The position numbers were made by a program, and so were the translations under genes. 35,499 bases of DNA from positions 1 to 35,499 of the forward strand of contig CAMOER010000025.1 in assembly GCA_946612455.1 (NCBI GenBank), written 5' to 3'. The notes under the pieces are model-generated. The model ran no database searches, was not told the DNA's origin, and saw only the letters and a list, made by a program, of their open reading frames with translations. Source of the stretch: UBA3305 sp002373555 (GTDB taxonomy: Bacteria; Bacillota; Clostridia; Lachnospirales; Lachnospiraceae). This document shows, one piece after another, positions 21,866 to 29,988 of this stretch; positions within the stretch are counted from its first letter, which is position 1, and each line of letters opens with the position of its first letter.

Positions 21866-23272
21866 ATGGCAGAAAAAAAACCCGTAAAGATTATGGAAAC
21901 CGTGCTGCGTGACGGACATCAGTCCCTGATCGCGACACGTATGACGACAGATCAGATGGTGCCGATCTGCGAGAAGATGGATAAGATCGGCTATCATGCC
22001 GTAGAGTGCTGGGGCGGCGCGACCTTCGATGCCGCGCTCCGCTTCCTGAAGGAAGACCCCTGGGAGAGACTGAGAAAGTTCCGCGACAGCTTCAAGAACA
22101 CCAAGCTGCAGATGCTCTTCCGCGGACAGAATATCCTCGGATACCGTCATTATGCAGATGATGTCGTAGAGTATTTCGTACAGAAGTCTCTGGCGAACGG
22201 TATCGATATCATCCGTATCTTCGATGCGCTGAACGATGTCCGGAATCTGCAGACTGCCGTGAACGCCACCAAGAAGGAAGGCGGACATGTACAGACTGCG
22301 ATCTCCTATACCCTCGGAGAGCCTTACACCACAGAGTACTATGTCAATCTCGCGAAGACGATGGAAGACATGGGCGCGGATTCCATCTGCATCAAGGATA
22401 TGGCCGGTCTGCTGGTCCCTTACTATGCAGAGGAGCTGGTCACTGCGCTGAAGGAGAACATCCATGTTCCGCTTGAACTGCACACCCACTGCACTTCCGG
22501 CTGCGCGCACATGACCCTGATGCGTGCTGTCGAAGCCGGCTGCGATATCATTGATACCGCTATTTCTCCTTTCGGAGAAGGCACCAGCCAGCCTTCCACA
22601 GAGGTACAGGTCGAGACTTATAAGGGAACACCTTATGACACCGGACTGGATCTGAATGCGCTGAACGAGCTCACCGAGTACTTCCGCCCGATCCGCGAGC
22701 AGGCGCTGGAGAGCGGTCTGCTGAGCCCGAAGGTGCTTGGCGTGGATATCAATACCCTTCGTTATCAGGTGCCCGGCGGCATGCTGTCCAACCTGGTCAG
22801 CCAGCTGAAGGATCAGCATGCAGAAGATAAGTTCTACGATGTGCTTGCCGAGATCCCGCGTGTACGTGAAGACATGGGTATGCCTCCGCTTGTAACACCT
22901 TCCAGCCAGATCGTCGGAACACAGGCAGTCTTCAATGTCCTGTTAGGCGAGCGCTACAAGATGGCGACCAAGGAGACCAAGTCCATTCTGGCCGGTGAGT
23001 ACGGCCAGACCGTACGTCCTTTCAATAAGGAAGTACAGAAGAAGGTTATCGGAGACCGCGAGCCGATCACCTGCCGCCCTGCAGATCTGATTCCTCCGGA
23101 ACTGGATAAGCTGAAAGCGGAGCTGGGTGACTGGAAGGAGCAGGATGAGGATGTCCTTTCCTACGCACTCTTCCCGCAGGTCGCAATGGACTTCTTCAAG
23201 CACCGCAAGGCCTTAAGAGAAGGAAACGCACCGGTATCCGGCGCTGTGGAATGCTCTGTTGAGCCTGTATAA
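21866..23272 (+). CDS. oadA: Oxaloacetate decarboxylase alpha subunit (carboxyltransferase)
   Basis: A 468-residue TIM-barrel carboxyltransferase that moves the carboxyl group of oxaloacetate to biotin, giving pyruvate. Visible signatures are ETVLRDGHQSLIATRM near the N terminus, CWGGATFDAALRFL, MLFRGQNILGYRHYADDVV, KDMAGLL and the metal-site HTHCTSG. The biotin domain found at the C terminus of many OadA proteins is absent and supplied by the separate carrier. AAGGAGG lies six bases before ATG 21866; the ATG at 21863 is only three bases from it and less likely. Together the four genes form a complete Na+ pump. Confidence 0.95.
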   Translation: MAEKKPVKIMETVLRDGHQSLIATRMTTDQMVPICEKMDKIGYHAVECWGGATFDAALRFLKEDPWERLRKFRDSFKNTKLQMLFRGQNILGYRHYADDVVEYFVQKSLANGIDIIRIFDALNDVRNLQTAVNATKKEGGHVQTAISYTLGEPYTTEYYVNLAKTMEDMGADSICIKDMAGLLVPYYAEELVTALKENIHVPLELHTHCTSGCAHMTLMRAVEAGCDIIDTAISPFGEGTSQPSTEVQVETYKGTPYDTGLDLNALNELTEYFRPIREQALESGLLSPKVLGVDINTLRYQVPGGMLSNLVSQLKDQHAEDKFYDVLAEIPRVREDMGMPPLVTPSSQIVGTQAVFNVLLGERYKMATKETKSILAGEYGQTVRPFNKEVQKKVIGDREPITCRPADLIPPELDKLKAELGDWKEQDEDVLSYALFPQVAMDFFKHRKALREGNAPVSGAVECSVEPV

Positions 23273-23291
23273 TAAGAAACTGCAATGAGAC

Positions 23292-23322
23292 GGCCGCTTC
23301 CGTAAGGAGGCGGCCTTTTTTT
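23292..23322 (+). terminator. Rho-independent terminator of the oad operon
   Basis: GGCCGCTTCC pairs with GGAGGCGGCC (one G-U) around GTAA, then seven T residues. Confidence 0.92.
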
Positions 23323-23364
23323 GCGGAACAGAGGGATTGCTTCCTGTCCCGGCGCACAAAGGAA

Positions 23365-23525
23365 AAGGCGCCCCGCCGGGCGCCTTAAGAAAAAGGAGAA
23401 AAATGTATGAAAACTACAAATTGTAGAAAGTTGGCCGACGGCCTTGCGGCCGCCATAGTAAAACGAAAGAGGAGAAAAATGTATCAAATATGAGAACATC
23501 TTCAGGTTTCCCTTCGGATGGGTCC
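23365..23525 (+). other. Non-coding interval with hairpins and a duplicated RBS-ATG block
   Basis: A perfect 9-bp hairpin AAGGCGCCC/GGGCGCCTT (23365-23386) is followed by AAGGAGAAAAATGTAT (23394-23409). A near-identical GAGGAGAAAAATGTAT recurs at 23469-23484. Each would start a tiny peptide (7 and 4 codons). Between them lie the GC-rich arms GGCCGACGGCC and GGCCGCC. After the second copy comes a TCCC-TTCGGA-TGGG hairpin. The interval 23273-23742 holds no real gene. Confidence 0.45.
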
Positions 23526-23556
23526 TTGCTTTGTTTTCTTTTGATGGTTATATAAT
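23526..23556 (+). promoter_or_regulatory. Putative promoter of the aminotransferase gene
   Basis: A perfect TATAAT (23551-23556) with a weaker TTGCTT (23526-23531), spacer 19 bp. It would give a leader of about 180 nt. GTGTC and GACAT-like short inverted repeats follow, but there is no recognised riboswitch. Confidence 0.5.
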
Positions 23557-23742
23557 ACACGGACTTTGTGAATGTCCTGTGTCTTAGTGATAATGAATTT
23601 ATAAAATCGGAGCCGAATTATTTAAAAATTCTAAACACAGAGAAACAAAGGATGAAGTAAAACGGGGGAAATACTTAAGCCCTTGCTTTTTATAGAAAAA
23701 AGTGCTAGTCTTTAGCAGAATAAAGCACGGGAGTACTACGGC

Positions 23743-25401
23743 ATGAGATCTTATCTTGAAATGACCAAAGAAGAGCTTACGGCTCTTCTTGGAGAACTGA
23801 GTATTCAATATGAAGAAGAAAAGGCGAAGGGATACAATCTGGACATGTCCAGAGGCAAACCTTCACCGAACCAGCTGACACTGTCAATGGAGATGTACCG
23901 CAACAACGATACCGAACACTGGAGATCGGAGGACGGAACAGACTGCAGAAACTACGGCGCATTTGACGGCGTGATCGAAGGAAAGCGCCTGATGTCCTGG
24001 ATCATGGATTGCCGCGCAGATCAGATCATCATGGGCGGAAACTCCAGCCTCAGCATGATGTATGACTGTGTTGTCCGGGCGATGATGTTCGGCGTGCTCG
24101 GCAGCAAGCCCTGGAAGGACTATGACAAGATCTCTTTCCTGTGTCCGGTTCCCGGATATGACCGGCATTTCAAGATCTGCGAGCAGATGGGGATCAACAT
24201 GATCAATGTTCCCATGACCCCCACGGGCCCGGATATGGATATCGTGGAGAAACTGGTTTCTTCCGATGATACGATCAAGGGCATCTGGTGTGTGCCGAAG
24301 TTCAGCAATCCCGACGGTACGGTCTATTCTGCCGAGACGGTAAGACGGATGGCTGCCCTGAAGCCTGCCGCGAAGGATTTCCGCGTTTTCTGGGACAATG
24401 CCTACGCCGTACATTATTTATACAGGGATAACCAGCCGAAGATCCCGAATATTCTGGAAGAATGTGCAAAAGCGAGGAATCCGGATCTGGTCTATGAATT
24501 CTCCTCGACATCCAAGGTGACCTTCTCCGGTTCCGGTCTGGCTGCATTCGCTTCCTCTGACAGGAACCTGAAGGAATACAGAAAAGGCATGTCCGTGAGA
24601 ACGATCGGATATGATAAAATGAACATGCTGCGTCATGCGGACTTCCTGAATTCTCCCCAGCGGCTCATGGACCACATGATGGAGGAAGCGGAGTTCATCC
24701 GCCCGAAGTTCCGTCTGGTCGAGCAGATCCTGGAGACCGAGCTGGCCGATACGGGCGCCGGAAGATGGAGCCGTCCGCTCGGCGGATATTTCGTGTCCTT
24801 CGATGCGTATACCGGCTGTGCTGCGAAGATCGTGGAAAAATGCAAGGCCTGCGGCGTGACGCTGACGCCGGCCGGCGCATCCTTCCCTTACGGAAAAGAT
24901 CCGAGAGATTCCAATATCCGTCTGGCACCGACATTCCCGTCGATCTATGAACTGACGGATGCCATGAAGCTGTTCGTACTGTGCGTAAAGCTCGTGACGA
25001 TCGAGAAGATCCTGCAGGAGAAGGATACCGATCCGATGATCTATCAGGTATTCACGCAGAAGGATTACGAGAAGATGCTTTCGATCGAGGACAGCAGGGA
25101 AAAAGTGACGTATTATACCGATCCGGTTGACGACTGGGTCGTGAAGGTCACGCATAAGCCGCAGAGATTCAAGAGAGAGCGGATGCTGTTCATCGTGCAG
25201 CTCAACCACTATCTCGGCGACAATCTGGCGAATGATGATCTGTACTGGAGAGCGGAGCCGAAGAAGTTCTTCAACGGGACGCCGAGCCTTCGCCAGATCT
25301 GGGATGCACTGCAGGAGAACCTGGACTATTTCAATGACAAGGAAGAGTTCCATATGGCGAAGCTGAATCTTAGTTTTGACAAAATCGAATTTGATTCCTG
25401 A
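23743..25401 (+). CDS. Class I aminotransferase, aspartate-type, with a C-terminal domain of unknown function
   Basis: A 552-residue protein. Residues ~1-425 match the group of PLP aminotransferases thought to act on aspartate: MSRGKPSPNQL, the PLP-site Asn/Asp-Tyr segment FWDNAYAVH (Asp218, Tyr221), FSSTSKVTFSGSG with the PLP lysine Lys258, and NIRLAPTFPS. Usual members end near here. An additional ~125 residues follow (from about 25021), hydrophilic and aromatic, with QRFKRERMLFIVQLNHYLG and YWRAEPKKFFNG. I do not recognise this domain. The reaction would link aspartate and 2-oxoglutarate to oxaloacetate and glutamate, which fits the decarboxylase upstream (inference). The ribosome site is weak (GGGAG). 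Confidence 0.85.
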   Translation: MRSYLEMTKEELTALLGELSIQYEEEKAKGYNLDMSRGKPSPNQLTLSMEMYRNNDTEHWRSEDGTDCRNYGAFDGVIEGKRLMSWIMDCRADQIIMGGNSSLSMMYDCVVRAMMFGVLGSKPWKDYDKISFLCPVPGYDRHFKICEQMGINMINVPMTPTGPDMDIVEKLVSSDDTIKGIWCVPKFSNPDGTVYSAETVRRMAALKPAAKDFRVFWDNAYAVHYLYRDNQPKIPNILEECAKARNPDLVYEFSSTSKVTFSGSGLAAFASSDRNLKEYRKGMSVRTIGYDKMNMLRHADFLNSPQRLMDHMMEEAEFIRPKFRLVEQILETELADTGAGRWSRPLGGYFVSFDAYTGCAAKIVEKCKACGVTLTPAGASFPYGKDPRDSNIRLAPTFPSIYELTDAMKLFVLCVKLVTIEKILQEKDTDPMIYQVFTQKDYEKMLSIEDSREKVTYYTDPVDDWVVKVTHKPQRFKRERMLFIVQLNHYLGDNLANDDLYWRAEPKKFFNGTPSLRQIWDALQENLDYFNDKEEFHMAKLNLSFDKIEFDS

Positions 25402-25433
25402 ACGACTTTTTATAAACAAGATCATTTTGAAGA

Positions 25434-25552
25434 TGTCATTCTGACGCCGGCCTGACCGGCGGAAGAATCCACCGCTAATGTCGATCGGTTTTTGTAAAAC
25501 CGCCTGCGTTACGGCGAGGATCCTTCGTCCGTGCAGCGGACTCAGAATGACA
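25434..25552 (+). repeat. TGTCATTCTGA-ended intergenic repeat (~119 bp)
   Basis: It begins TGTCATTCTGA (25434-25444) and ends TCAGAATGACA (25542-25552), an exact terminal inverted repeat. Inside are GCCGG-CCTGA-CCGGC, GAAGAATCCACCGCTAATG, GTAAAACCGCC and GGCGAGGATCCTTCG. The same blocks occur inverted at 11542-11653. Its end keeps an open frame into the next gene. Confidence 0.8.
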
Positions 25553-25593
25553 CTCGTTTTGCAAAAAAATCTTCTTCTTTAGAGGTACAGGCT

Positions 25594-26808
25594 ATGCAAT
25601 ACGATTTTACCTCCATCATCGACCGCAAAGGCCACGACGCCATGGCGCTCGACGCCATCGGCGCCTCCGTCTTTTTCACCAGCGCACCTACCGCGCCGAA
25701 GCCCGGCTTTGATGCCATCCCCATGTGGGTGGCCGACATGAATTTCCCCGCCCCGGCGACCATCACGGACGCCGTCCGCGCGCGGCTCGACCATCCGACC
25801 TTCGGCTATTTCATGCCCTCGGAAGAATACTATGATTCCATTATCCGCTGGCATGAGAAGCGCAATGGCGTATACGGAATGAAACCGCAGGACATCGGCT
25901 ATGAAAACGGCGTTCTCGGCTGTGTGGCCAGTGCACTGCGCGCATTCACCGCGCCCGGTGAGAAGTTCCTGATGCATTCTCCGACGTATATCGGTTTTTC
26001 GGATGTCGCCGAAAGAACGGGCAGAACGCCTGAGCTCAGCCCGCTGTATCGTGACGCGAGCGGTGTATGGCGGATGAATTATTACGACATGGACCGGCGC
26101 CTGAAGGAAAATCATATTCACCTGGCTGTATTCTGCAGCCCGCACAATCCCTGCGGCCGCGTATGGGAAAAGTGGGAGATCGAAAAGGCCATGGAAGTGT
26201 TCCGGGAGAATCAGGTCGTTGTCATCTCGGATGAGATCTGGTCCGATATCCTGCTCAACGGACATAAGCATACGCCGACGCAGAGCGTGAGCGAAGATGC
26301 GAAAAACCGCACGATCGCGATTTATGCGCCCAGCAAGACGTTCAACCTGGCCGGACTGATCGGCAGCTACCATGTCATTTACGATCCGTACCTGCGGGAC
26401 CGTGTCCGCAGGATGAGCCGGACGACGCATTATAATGATATGAACGTCCTGTCCATGCATGCGCTGATCGGCGCATACAAGCCGGAAGGCGAAGCGTGGG
26501 TGGATGAGCTGAATCAGGTGCTTTCCGACAACATCAATTATGCCTACTCTTTTATAAGGTATAATTTCGCGGGCGTAGATACCGCTATGCCGGAAGGTAC
26601 CTATATGATGTACCTGCACTGCGAGGAGTACTGCAGGAAGAACGGGAAGACCATCGATGATCTTCTGAAAGCCGGCTGGGATGTCGGCGTCGCCTGGCAG
26701 GACGGCAGACCGTTCCATGACGAATGGGCGATCCGCATGAACTTCGCGCTGCCGAAGAGCAGAGTCGAAGAAGCGATGCGCAGGCTGAAGGAGTATGTTT
26801 TCGTTTGA
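25594..26808 (+). CDS. MalY/PatB-type PLP enzyme (cystathionine beta-lyase-like aminotransferase)
   Basis: A 404-residue class I/II PLP enzyme. The motif IPMWVADMNFPAPATITDAV near the start is diagnostic of the MalY/PatB group, C-S lyases that act on cystathionine or cysteine conjugates. PLP residues follow the family: FCSPHNPCGRVW, VISDEIWSD, and YAPSKTFNLAGL with Lys248. The C-terminal RMNFALPKSRVEEAM is typical. The frame is open for 21 codons upstream into the intergenic repeat, but ATG 25594 matches family starts and has AGAGGT upstream. The next gene starts inside or just after its 3' end. Confidence 0.92.
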   Translation: MQYDFTSIIDRKGHDAMALDAIGASVFFTSAPTAPKPGFDAIPMWVADMNFPAPATITDAVRARLDHPTFGYFMPSEEYYDSIIRWHEKRNGVYGMKPQDIGYENGVLGCVASALRAFTAPGEKFLMHSPTYIGFSDVAERTGRTPELSPLYRDASGVWRMNYYDMDRRLKENHIHLAVFCSPHNPCGRVWEKWEIEKAMEVFRENQVVVISDEIWSDILLNGHKHTPTQSVSEDAKNRTIAIYAPSKTFNLAGLIGSYHVIYDPYLRDRVRRMSRTTHYNDMNVLSMHALIGAYKPEGEAWVDELNQVLSDNINYAYSFIRYNFAGVDTAMPEGTYMMYLHCEEYCRKNGKTIDDLLKAGWDVGVAWQDGRPFHDEWAIRMNFALPKSRVEEAMRRLKEYVFV

Positions 26809-26833
26809 GGCACATTGGAACCGGGGGGAGAAG

Positions 26834-27694
26834 ATGACGGACACAGTAAAGACTTCGCTGATCATGGAGGGCGGCGCAATGCGCGGCCTGTTCACATGCG
26901 GCGTGATGGATGTGTTCCTTGAAAATGATATCACGTTTGACGGCGCGGCGGGCATTTCTGCCGGCGTCACATTCGGCTGCAATTACAAATCGAAGCAGAT
27001 CGGCAGACCGCTCCGGTATAATCTGAAATATGCCGGCGATCCGAGATACTGCGGCATCCGTTCGCTTCTGCGCAGCGGCGATCTGTACAATGTGGCCTTC
27101 TGCTATCACATTATCCCGGATGTGCTGGATCCGTTCGACGCGAAGACATTTGCGGAAAACCCGATGGAATTCTATATCGGCGCGACGAATATCGAGACCG
27201 GGAAAATGGTCTATTACAAGTGTTCGGACGGCGGCGAGACGGATATCAAATGGATGCAGGCGTCTGCGTCCATGCCGATGGTTTCCGCACCCGTGGAGAT
27301 CGGGAAATACAAGCTGCTGGACGGCGGGATCGTGGATCCGGTGCCGTACCGTTTTATGGAAAGCAAAGGGTTCAACCGCAACGTCATCATTCTGACGCAG
27401 CCGAAGGGATTCGTGAAGCCGAAATTCTCGGCCATACCGCTCATGAAAGTGATGATGCGCAAATATCCGAAGGTCGCGGAGGCGATGTCTGTACGGCACA
27501 TCCGTTACAACAAACAAATGGAAGAGATCGCCGAAAGGGAAGAGGCCGGTACGGCGATCGTGATCCGGCCGCCGGAAGCGCTGGGGATCAGCCGGACAGA
27601 GAGCGATCCCGCGGAGCTTCAGCGTGTGTATGATATCGGAAGGGCAGAAGCCGAAAGAAGACTTCCGGAAGTAAAGGAGTTTCTGAAAGTATGA
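26834..27694 (+). CDS. Patatin-like phospholipase
   Basis: A 286-residue serine hydrolase of the patatin family. The oxyanion segment GGAMRG (13-18), the nucleophile elbow G-I-S-A-G (Ser42) and the second catalytic residue in LLDGGIVDPVPY (Asp163) are all in place, so it should be active on lipid esters. The real substrate is unknown. There is no signal peptide. GGGGGGAG precedes ATG 26834. It starts 25 bp after the lyase gene, and its stop overlaps the next start by 4 bp, which indicates an operon. Confidence 0.92.
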   Translation: MTDTVKTSLIMEGGAMRGLFTCGVMDVFLENDITFDGAAGISAGVTFGCNYKSKQIGRPLRYNLKYAGDPRYCGIRSLLRSGDLYNVAFCYHIIPDVLDPFDAKTFAENPMEFYIGATNIETGKMVYYKCSDGGETDIKWMQASASMPMVSAPVEIGKYKLLDGGIVDPVPYRFMESKGFNRNVIILTQPKGFVKPKFSAIPLMKVMMRKYPKVAEAMSVRHIRYNKQMEEIAEREEAGTAIVIRPPEALGISRTESDPAELQRVYDIGRAEAERRLPEVKEFLKV

Positions 27695-28260
27695 ATCCGG
27701 TTGCATCCATCATCTTAAAGGACAGAGGCCGCGTCGTCATCGAACTGATGCCGGAAGCTGCGCCGAACGCGGTGAACAGCTTTATCAGCCTGGCGTCGAA
27801 GGGATATTATGATCATTACGCGATCCAGCGCGTTGTGCCGGGCTGGTGTGTGGACGTCAGTTATACCGGATTCGGCAGGCCGGAATGCAGATATCTGATT
27901 GAAAGTGATGCAAAGCGGTCGGCGCAGTATCTGGATATGGTGCCCGGGGTCGTCGGACTTGGCGGCTATGGCGAGAATATGGTCTGCGGGAGCGAGTTCT
28001 TCTTCCCGCTGGCGCCGATGCCTTCCATCGAGGGGATCTATCCGGCGTTCGGAAGGATCACAGAAGGATTGGACCTGATCCTGGCGCTGGAGAAAGAGGA
28101 ACTGAAGCCTGTGCAGAGCCCGGAAGGTCTGGAGGATATCGAAATCAATGCGCCTGCCGTGCCTGTGATCATCGAAAAAGTAACTGTAGATACGTTTGGT
28201 ATACAATACCCGGAACCGGTAAAACTTGATATCATGCCGGAGACCGGAGGATGGAAATGA
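27691..28260 (+). CDS. Divergent cyclophilin-type peptidyl-prolyl isomerase
   Basis: A 189-residue cyclophilin-like protein. The beta-barrel pattern is visible: VVIELMPEAAPNAVNSFISLASKGYYDHYAIQRVVPG, then GSEFFFPLAPMPSIEGIYPAFGRITEGLDLI. The active-site Arg is kept (QRVVPG), but the usual FMxQGGD reads WCVDVSY and the conserved Gln before FF is Glu, so activity is doubtful. An extension of ~25 residues ends in IMPETGGWK. There is no signal peptide. It is coupled by 4-bp overlaps to both neighbours (ATGA at each end). Confidence 0.8.
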   Translation: MNPVASIILKDRGRVVIELMPEAAPNAVNSFISLASKGYYDHYAIQRVVPGWCVDVSYTGFGRPECRYLIESDAKRSAQYLDMVPGVVGLGGYGENMVCGSEFFFPLAPMPSIEGIYPAFGRITEGLDLILALEKEELKPVQSPEGLEDIEINAPAVPVIIEKVTVDTFGIQYPEPVKLDIMPETGGWK

Positions 28261-29132
28261 AAAAGAAAGGATTCGAAATACTGCTATTGCTGTGTGTGTG
28301 CACGGTCTGTATCTTCATGCCGGCACAGGCACATGCTGTGAATACGATGCCGGATCCGCCGCGGACAGATGTGGTCGCGGCGGCTGACCCTGCGGAGGAA
28401 TGGCTGGCATCGCTTGATGAGGAAGCGCTGGCGGACATGGAAGAGGAAGTCTACGGACCGGTCATGCAGGTGGAAGAGGAAGATGAGCCGCTGTATGACG
28501 AGAGCGAGATCCAGTGGGAAGATGAGGAACTGATGTCGGTCAACGTTTCCAACGATGCGAAACGTGAATTTGTGGAATACATCGCCCCCTTCTGCATGGC
28601 GGACCAGGCGCTTACGGGAATCCCGGCTTCGGTGACGATCGCGCAGTGCATCCTGGAAAGCGGCTGGGGACAGAGCGGTCTGGCGAAAAAGGCCAACAAT
28701 CTGTTCGGGATCAAGGCCGGCGCATCGGTCAATTCGTGGTCGGAATACAGCGCCTGGGACGGCGTTTCCTATGTCCAGACGACGACCGGCGAGCAGCTGG
28801 CGGACGGCAGTCACGTGACTATCGTCGCGAAGTTCCGCGCTTATCCGAGCTTCAAGGAATCCATTGCGGATCATTCCGCGTATCTGATCCATTCCCAGAA
28901 GAACGGCAAGCCCAGATATCCCGGGATCGACCAGGTGACGGACTACCGCACCGCTTTCTGGATCATTCAGATGGGCGGCTATGCCACGAGCCACAACTAT
29001 GCGGAAACGCTGTGCGCGGTGGTGGAGAAGTATGATCTGACGAGATTCGATGCGGATACGAGCCCGGACGAGGAGATCGAGGAAGATACCGGGGTGGAGG
29101 AGAGTGAGCCTGTCGGGCAGACGGGAGAGTAA
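28257..29132 (+). CDS. Secreted GH73 endo-beta-N-acetylglucosaminidase
   Basis: A 291-residue peptidoglycan hydrolase. A signal peptide occupies ~1-27 (ILLLLCVCTVCIFMPAQAHA). A strongly acidic linker (~40-95) precedes the glucosaminidase domain (~100-270) with the catalytic ILESGWGQSGLAKKANNLFGIKA (Glu134), YPSFKESIADHSAYL and GGYATSHNYAETL. A short acidic tail follows. No SH3 or LysM wall-binding repeats are present. GGAGG is six bases before ATG 28257; the ATG at 28251 abuts it and is rejected. It likely remodels the wall during growth or division. Confidence 0.92.
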   Translation: MKKKGFEILLLLCVCTVCIFMPAQAHAVNTMPDPPRTDVVAAADPAEEWLASLDEEALADMEEEVYGPVMQVEEEDEPLYDESEIQWEDEELMSVNVSNDAKREFVEYIAPFCMADQALTGIPASVTIAQCILESGWGQSGLAKKANNLFGIKAGASVNSWSEYSAWDGVSYVQTTTGEQLADGSHVTIVAKFRAYPSFKESIADHSAYLIHSQKNGKPRYPGIDQVTDYRTAFWIIQMGGYATSHNYAETLCAVVEKYDLTRFDADTSPDEEIEEDTGVEESEPVGQTGE

Positions 29133-29141
29133 AGAGTGCCG

Positions 29142-29174
29142 AACCGGCGGAAAATCACGTTTTTTCGCCGGTTT
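29142..29174 (+). terminator. Terminator-like hairpin after the glucosaminidase gene
   Basis: AACCGGCG (29142-29149) pairs with CGCCGGTT (29166-29173), and AAAA/TTTT extends the stem inward. The stem is strong but only a short T run follows. Confidence 0.6.
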
Positions 29175-29177
29175 CAC

Positions 29178-29205
29178 TTGACATTCACCCCTATCATGCT
29201 ATAAT
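29178..29205 (+). promoter_or_regulatory. Promoter of the str operon
   Basis: Consensus TTGACA (29178-29183) and TATAAT (29200-29205), spacer 16 bp. It begins five bases after the preceding hairpin and leaves a leader of about 95 nt before rpsL. Confidence 0.88.
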
Positions 29206-29305
29206 GTTGAACGCGTGCGCACGTCACGTGTTCTTTTTGTGTTATGGACAGAAAAAGAACAGGAAAAATGGCGTAAACACGTAATAAATACAAGGAGGAA
29301 AAGAT

Positions 29306-29722
29306 ATGCCTACGTTCAATCAGTTAGTGAGAAAAGGCAGACAGACCAGCGAGAAGAAGTCTACAGCGCCCGCTCTGCAGAAGGGTTACAACTCCCTGCA
29401 CAAGCGTGCAACGGACATCTCTTCCCCGCAGAAGAGAGGCGTTTGCACAGCTGTTAAGACCGCGACTCCGAAGAAGCCTAATTCCGCGCTTCGTAAGATC
29501 GCCAGAGTCCGTCTCTCCAACGGTATTGAAGTGACCAGCTATATCCCCGGCGAAGGACACAACCTTCAGGAGCATAGCGTGGTTCTCGTCCGCGGCGGCA
29601 GAGTAAAAGACCTGCCCGGTACCAGATATCATATCATCCGCGGCACACTTGATACCGCCGGCGTTGCTAACCGTATGCAGGCCCGTTCCAAGTACGGCGC
29701 CAAGAGACCGAAGAAAAAATAA
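29306..29722 (+). CDS. rpsL: 30S ribosomal protein S12
   Basis: A 138-residue decoding-centre protein. The near-universal PKKPNSALRKIARVRLSNG and PGEGHNLQEHSVVLVRGGRVKDLPG are present, and the lysines where streptomycin-resistance changes usually fall have the wild-type residue. Length is in the Firmicute range and longer than in E. coli because of an insertion near residues 18-30. AGGAGG precedes the ATG. First gene of the str operon. Confidence 0.98.
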   Translation: MPTFNQLVRKGRQTSEKKSTAPALQKGYNSLHKRATDISSPQKRGVCTAVKTATPKKPNSALRKIARVRLSNGIEVTSYIPGEGHNLQEHSVVLVRGGRVKDLPGTRYHIIRGTLDTAGVANRMQARSKYGAKRPKKK

Positions 29723-29728
29723 AGCGAA

Positions 29729-29800
29729 GTAAAAATGCTTGCTTGCAAAGGCATTTTTACAAGCTTTGCAGAACGGACGAAGGACGTTCTGAATAATCAA
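29729..29800 (+). other. Hairpins in the 266-nt rpsL-rpsG gap
   Basis: GTAAAAATGC (29729-29738) pairs with GCATTTTTAC (about 29751-29760). A second stem, CAGAACG/CGTTCTG, follows at about 29769-29791. Neither has a T tract. In E. coli this gap carries the S7 feedback site (known); whether these stems do the same here is unknown. The rest of the gap has no gene. Confidence 0.5.
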
Positions 29801-29988
29801 ACAGGTCTCGAATCACTATCGAGCACACATGAAATGTTTCCGGAGAAAGACCGGAGTGCCCGGAATGAAGGCATATTTACCTATAAATGGTTTGTGTCCC
29901 CATCCCGGTGCGAACACATTTTCAGCATGTGAGTACCGATGATCTATGAATCCCGTATCCGCGGGAAATAACTAAGGAGGGAAGAAAC

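Noticed and set aside
22481..22490. CACACCCACT inside oadA as another element module
   Set aside because: It has a mismatch in the nine-base core, no ATGCA 28 bases upstream, and lies in conserved coding sequence (HTHCTSG).
23557..23742. Riboswitch in the leader of the aminotransferase gene
   Set aside because: I could not match any known aptamer core, and no terminator or sequestering hairpin lies before the start codon.
29735..29932. A 65-codon open frame between rpsL and rpsG
   Set aside because: No ribosome site, no plausible protein character, and it overlaps the two hairpins.
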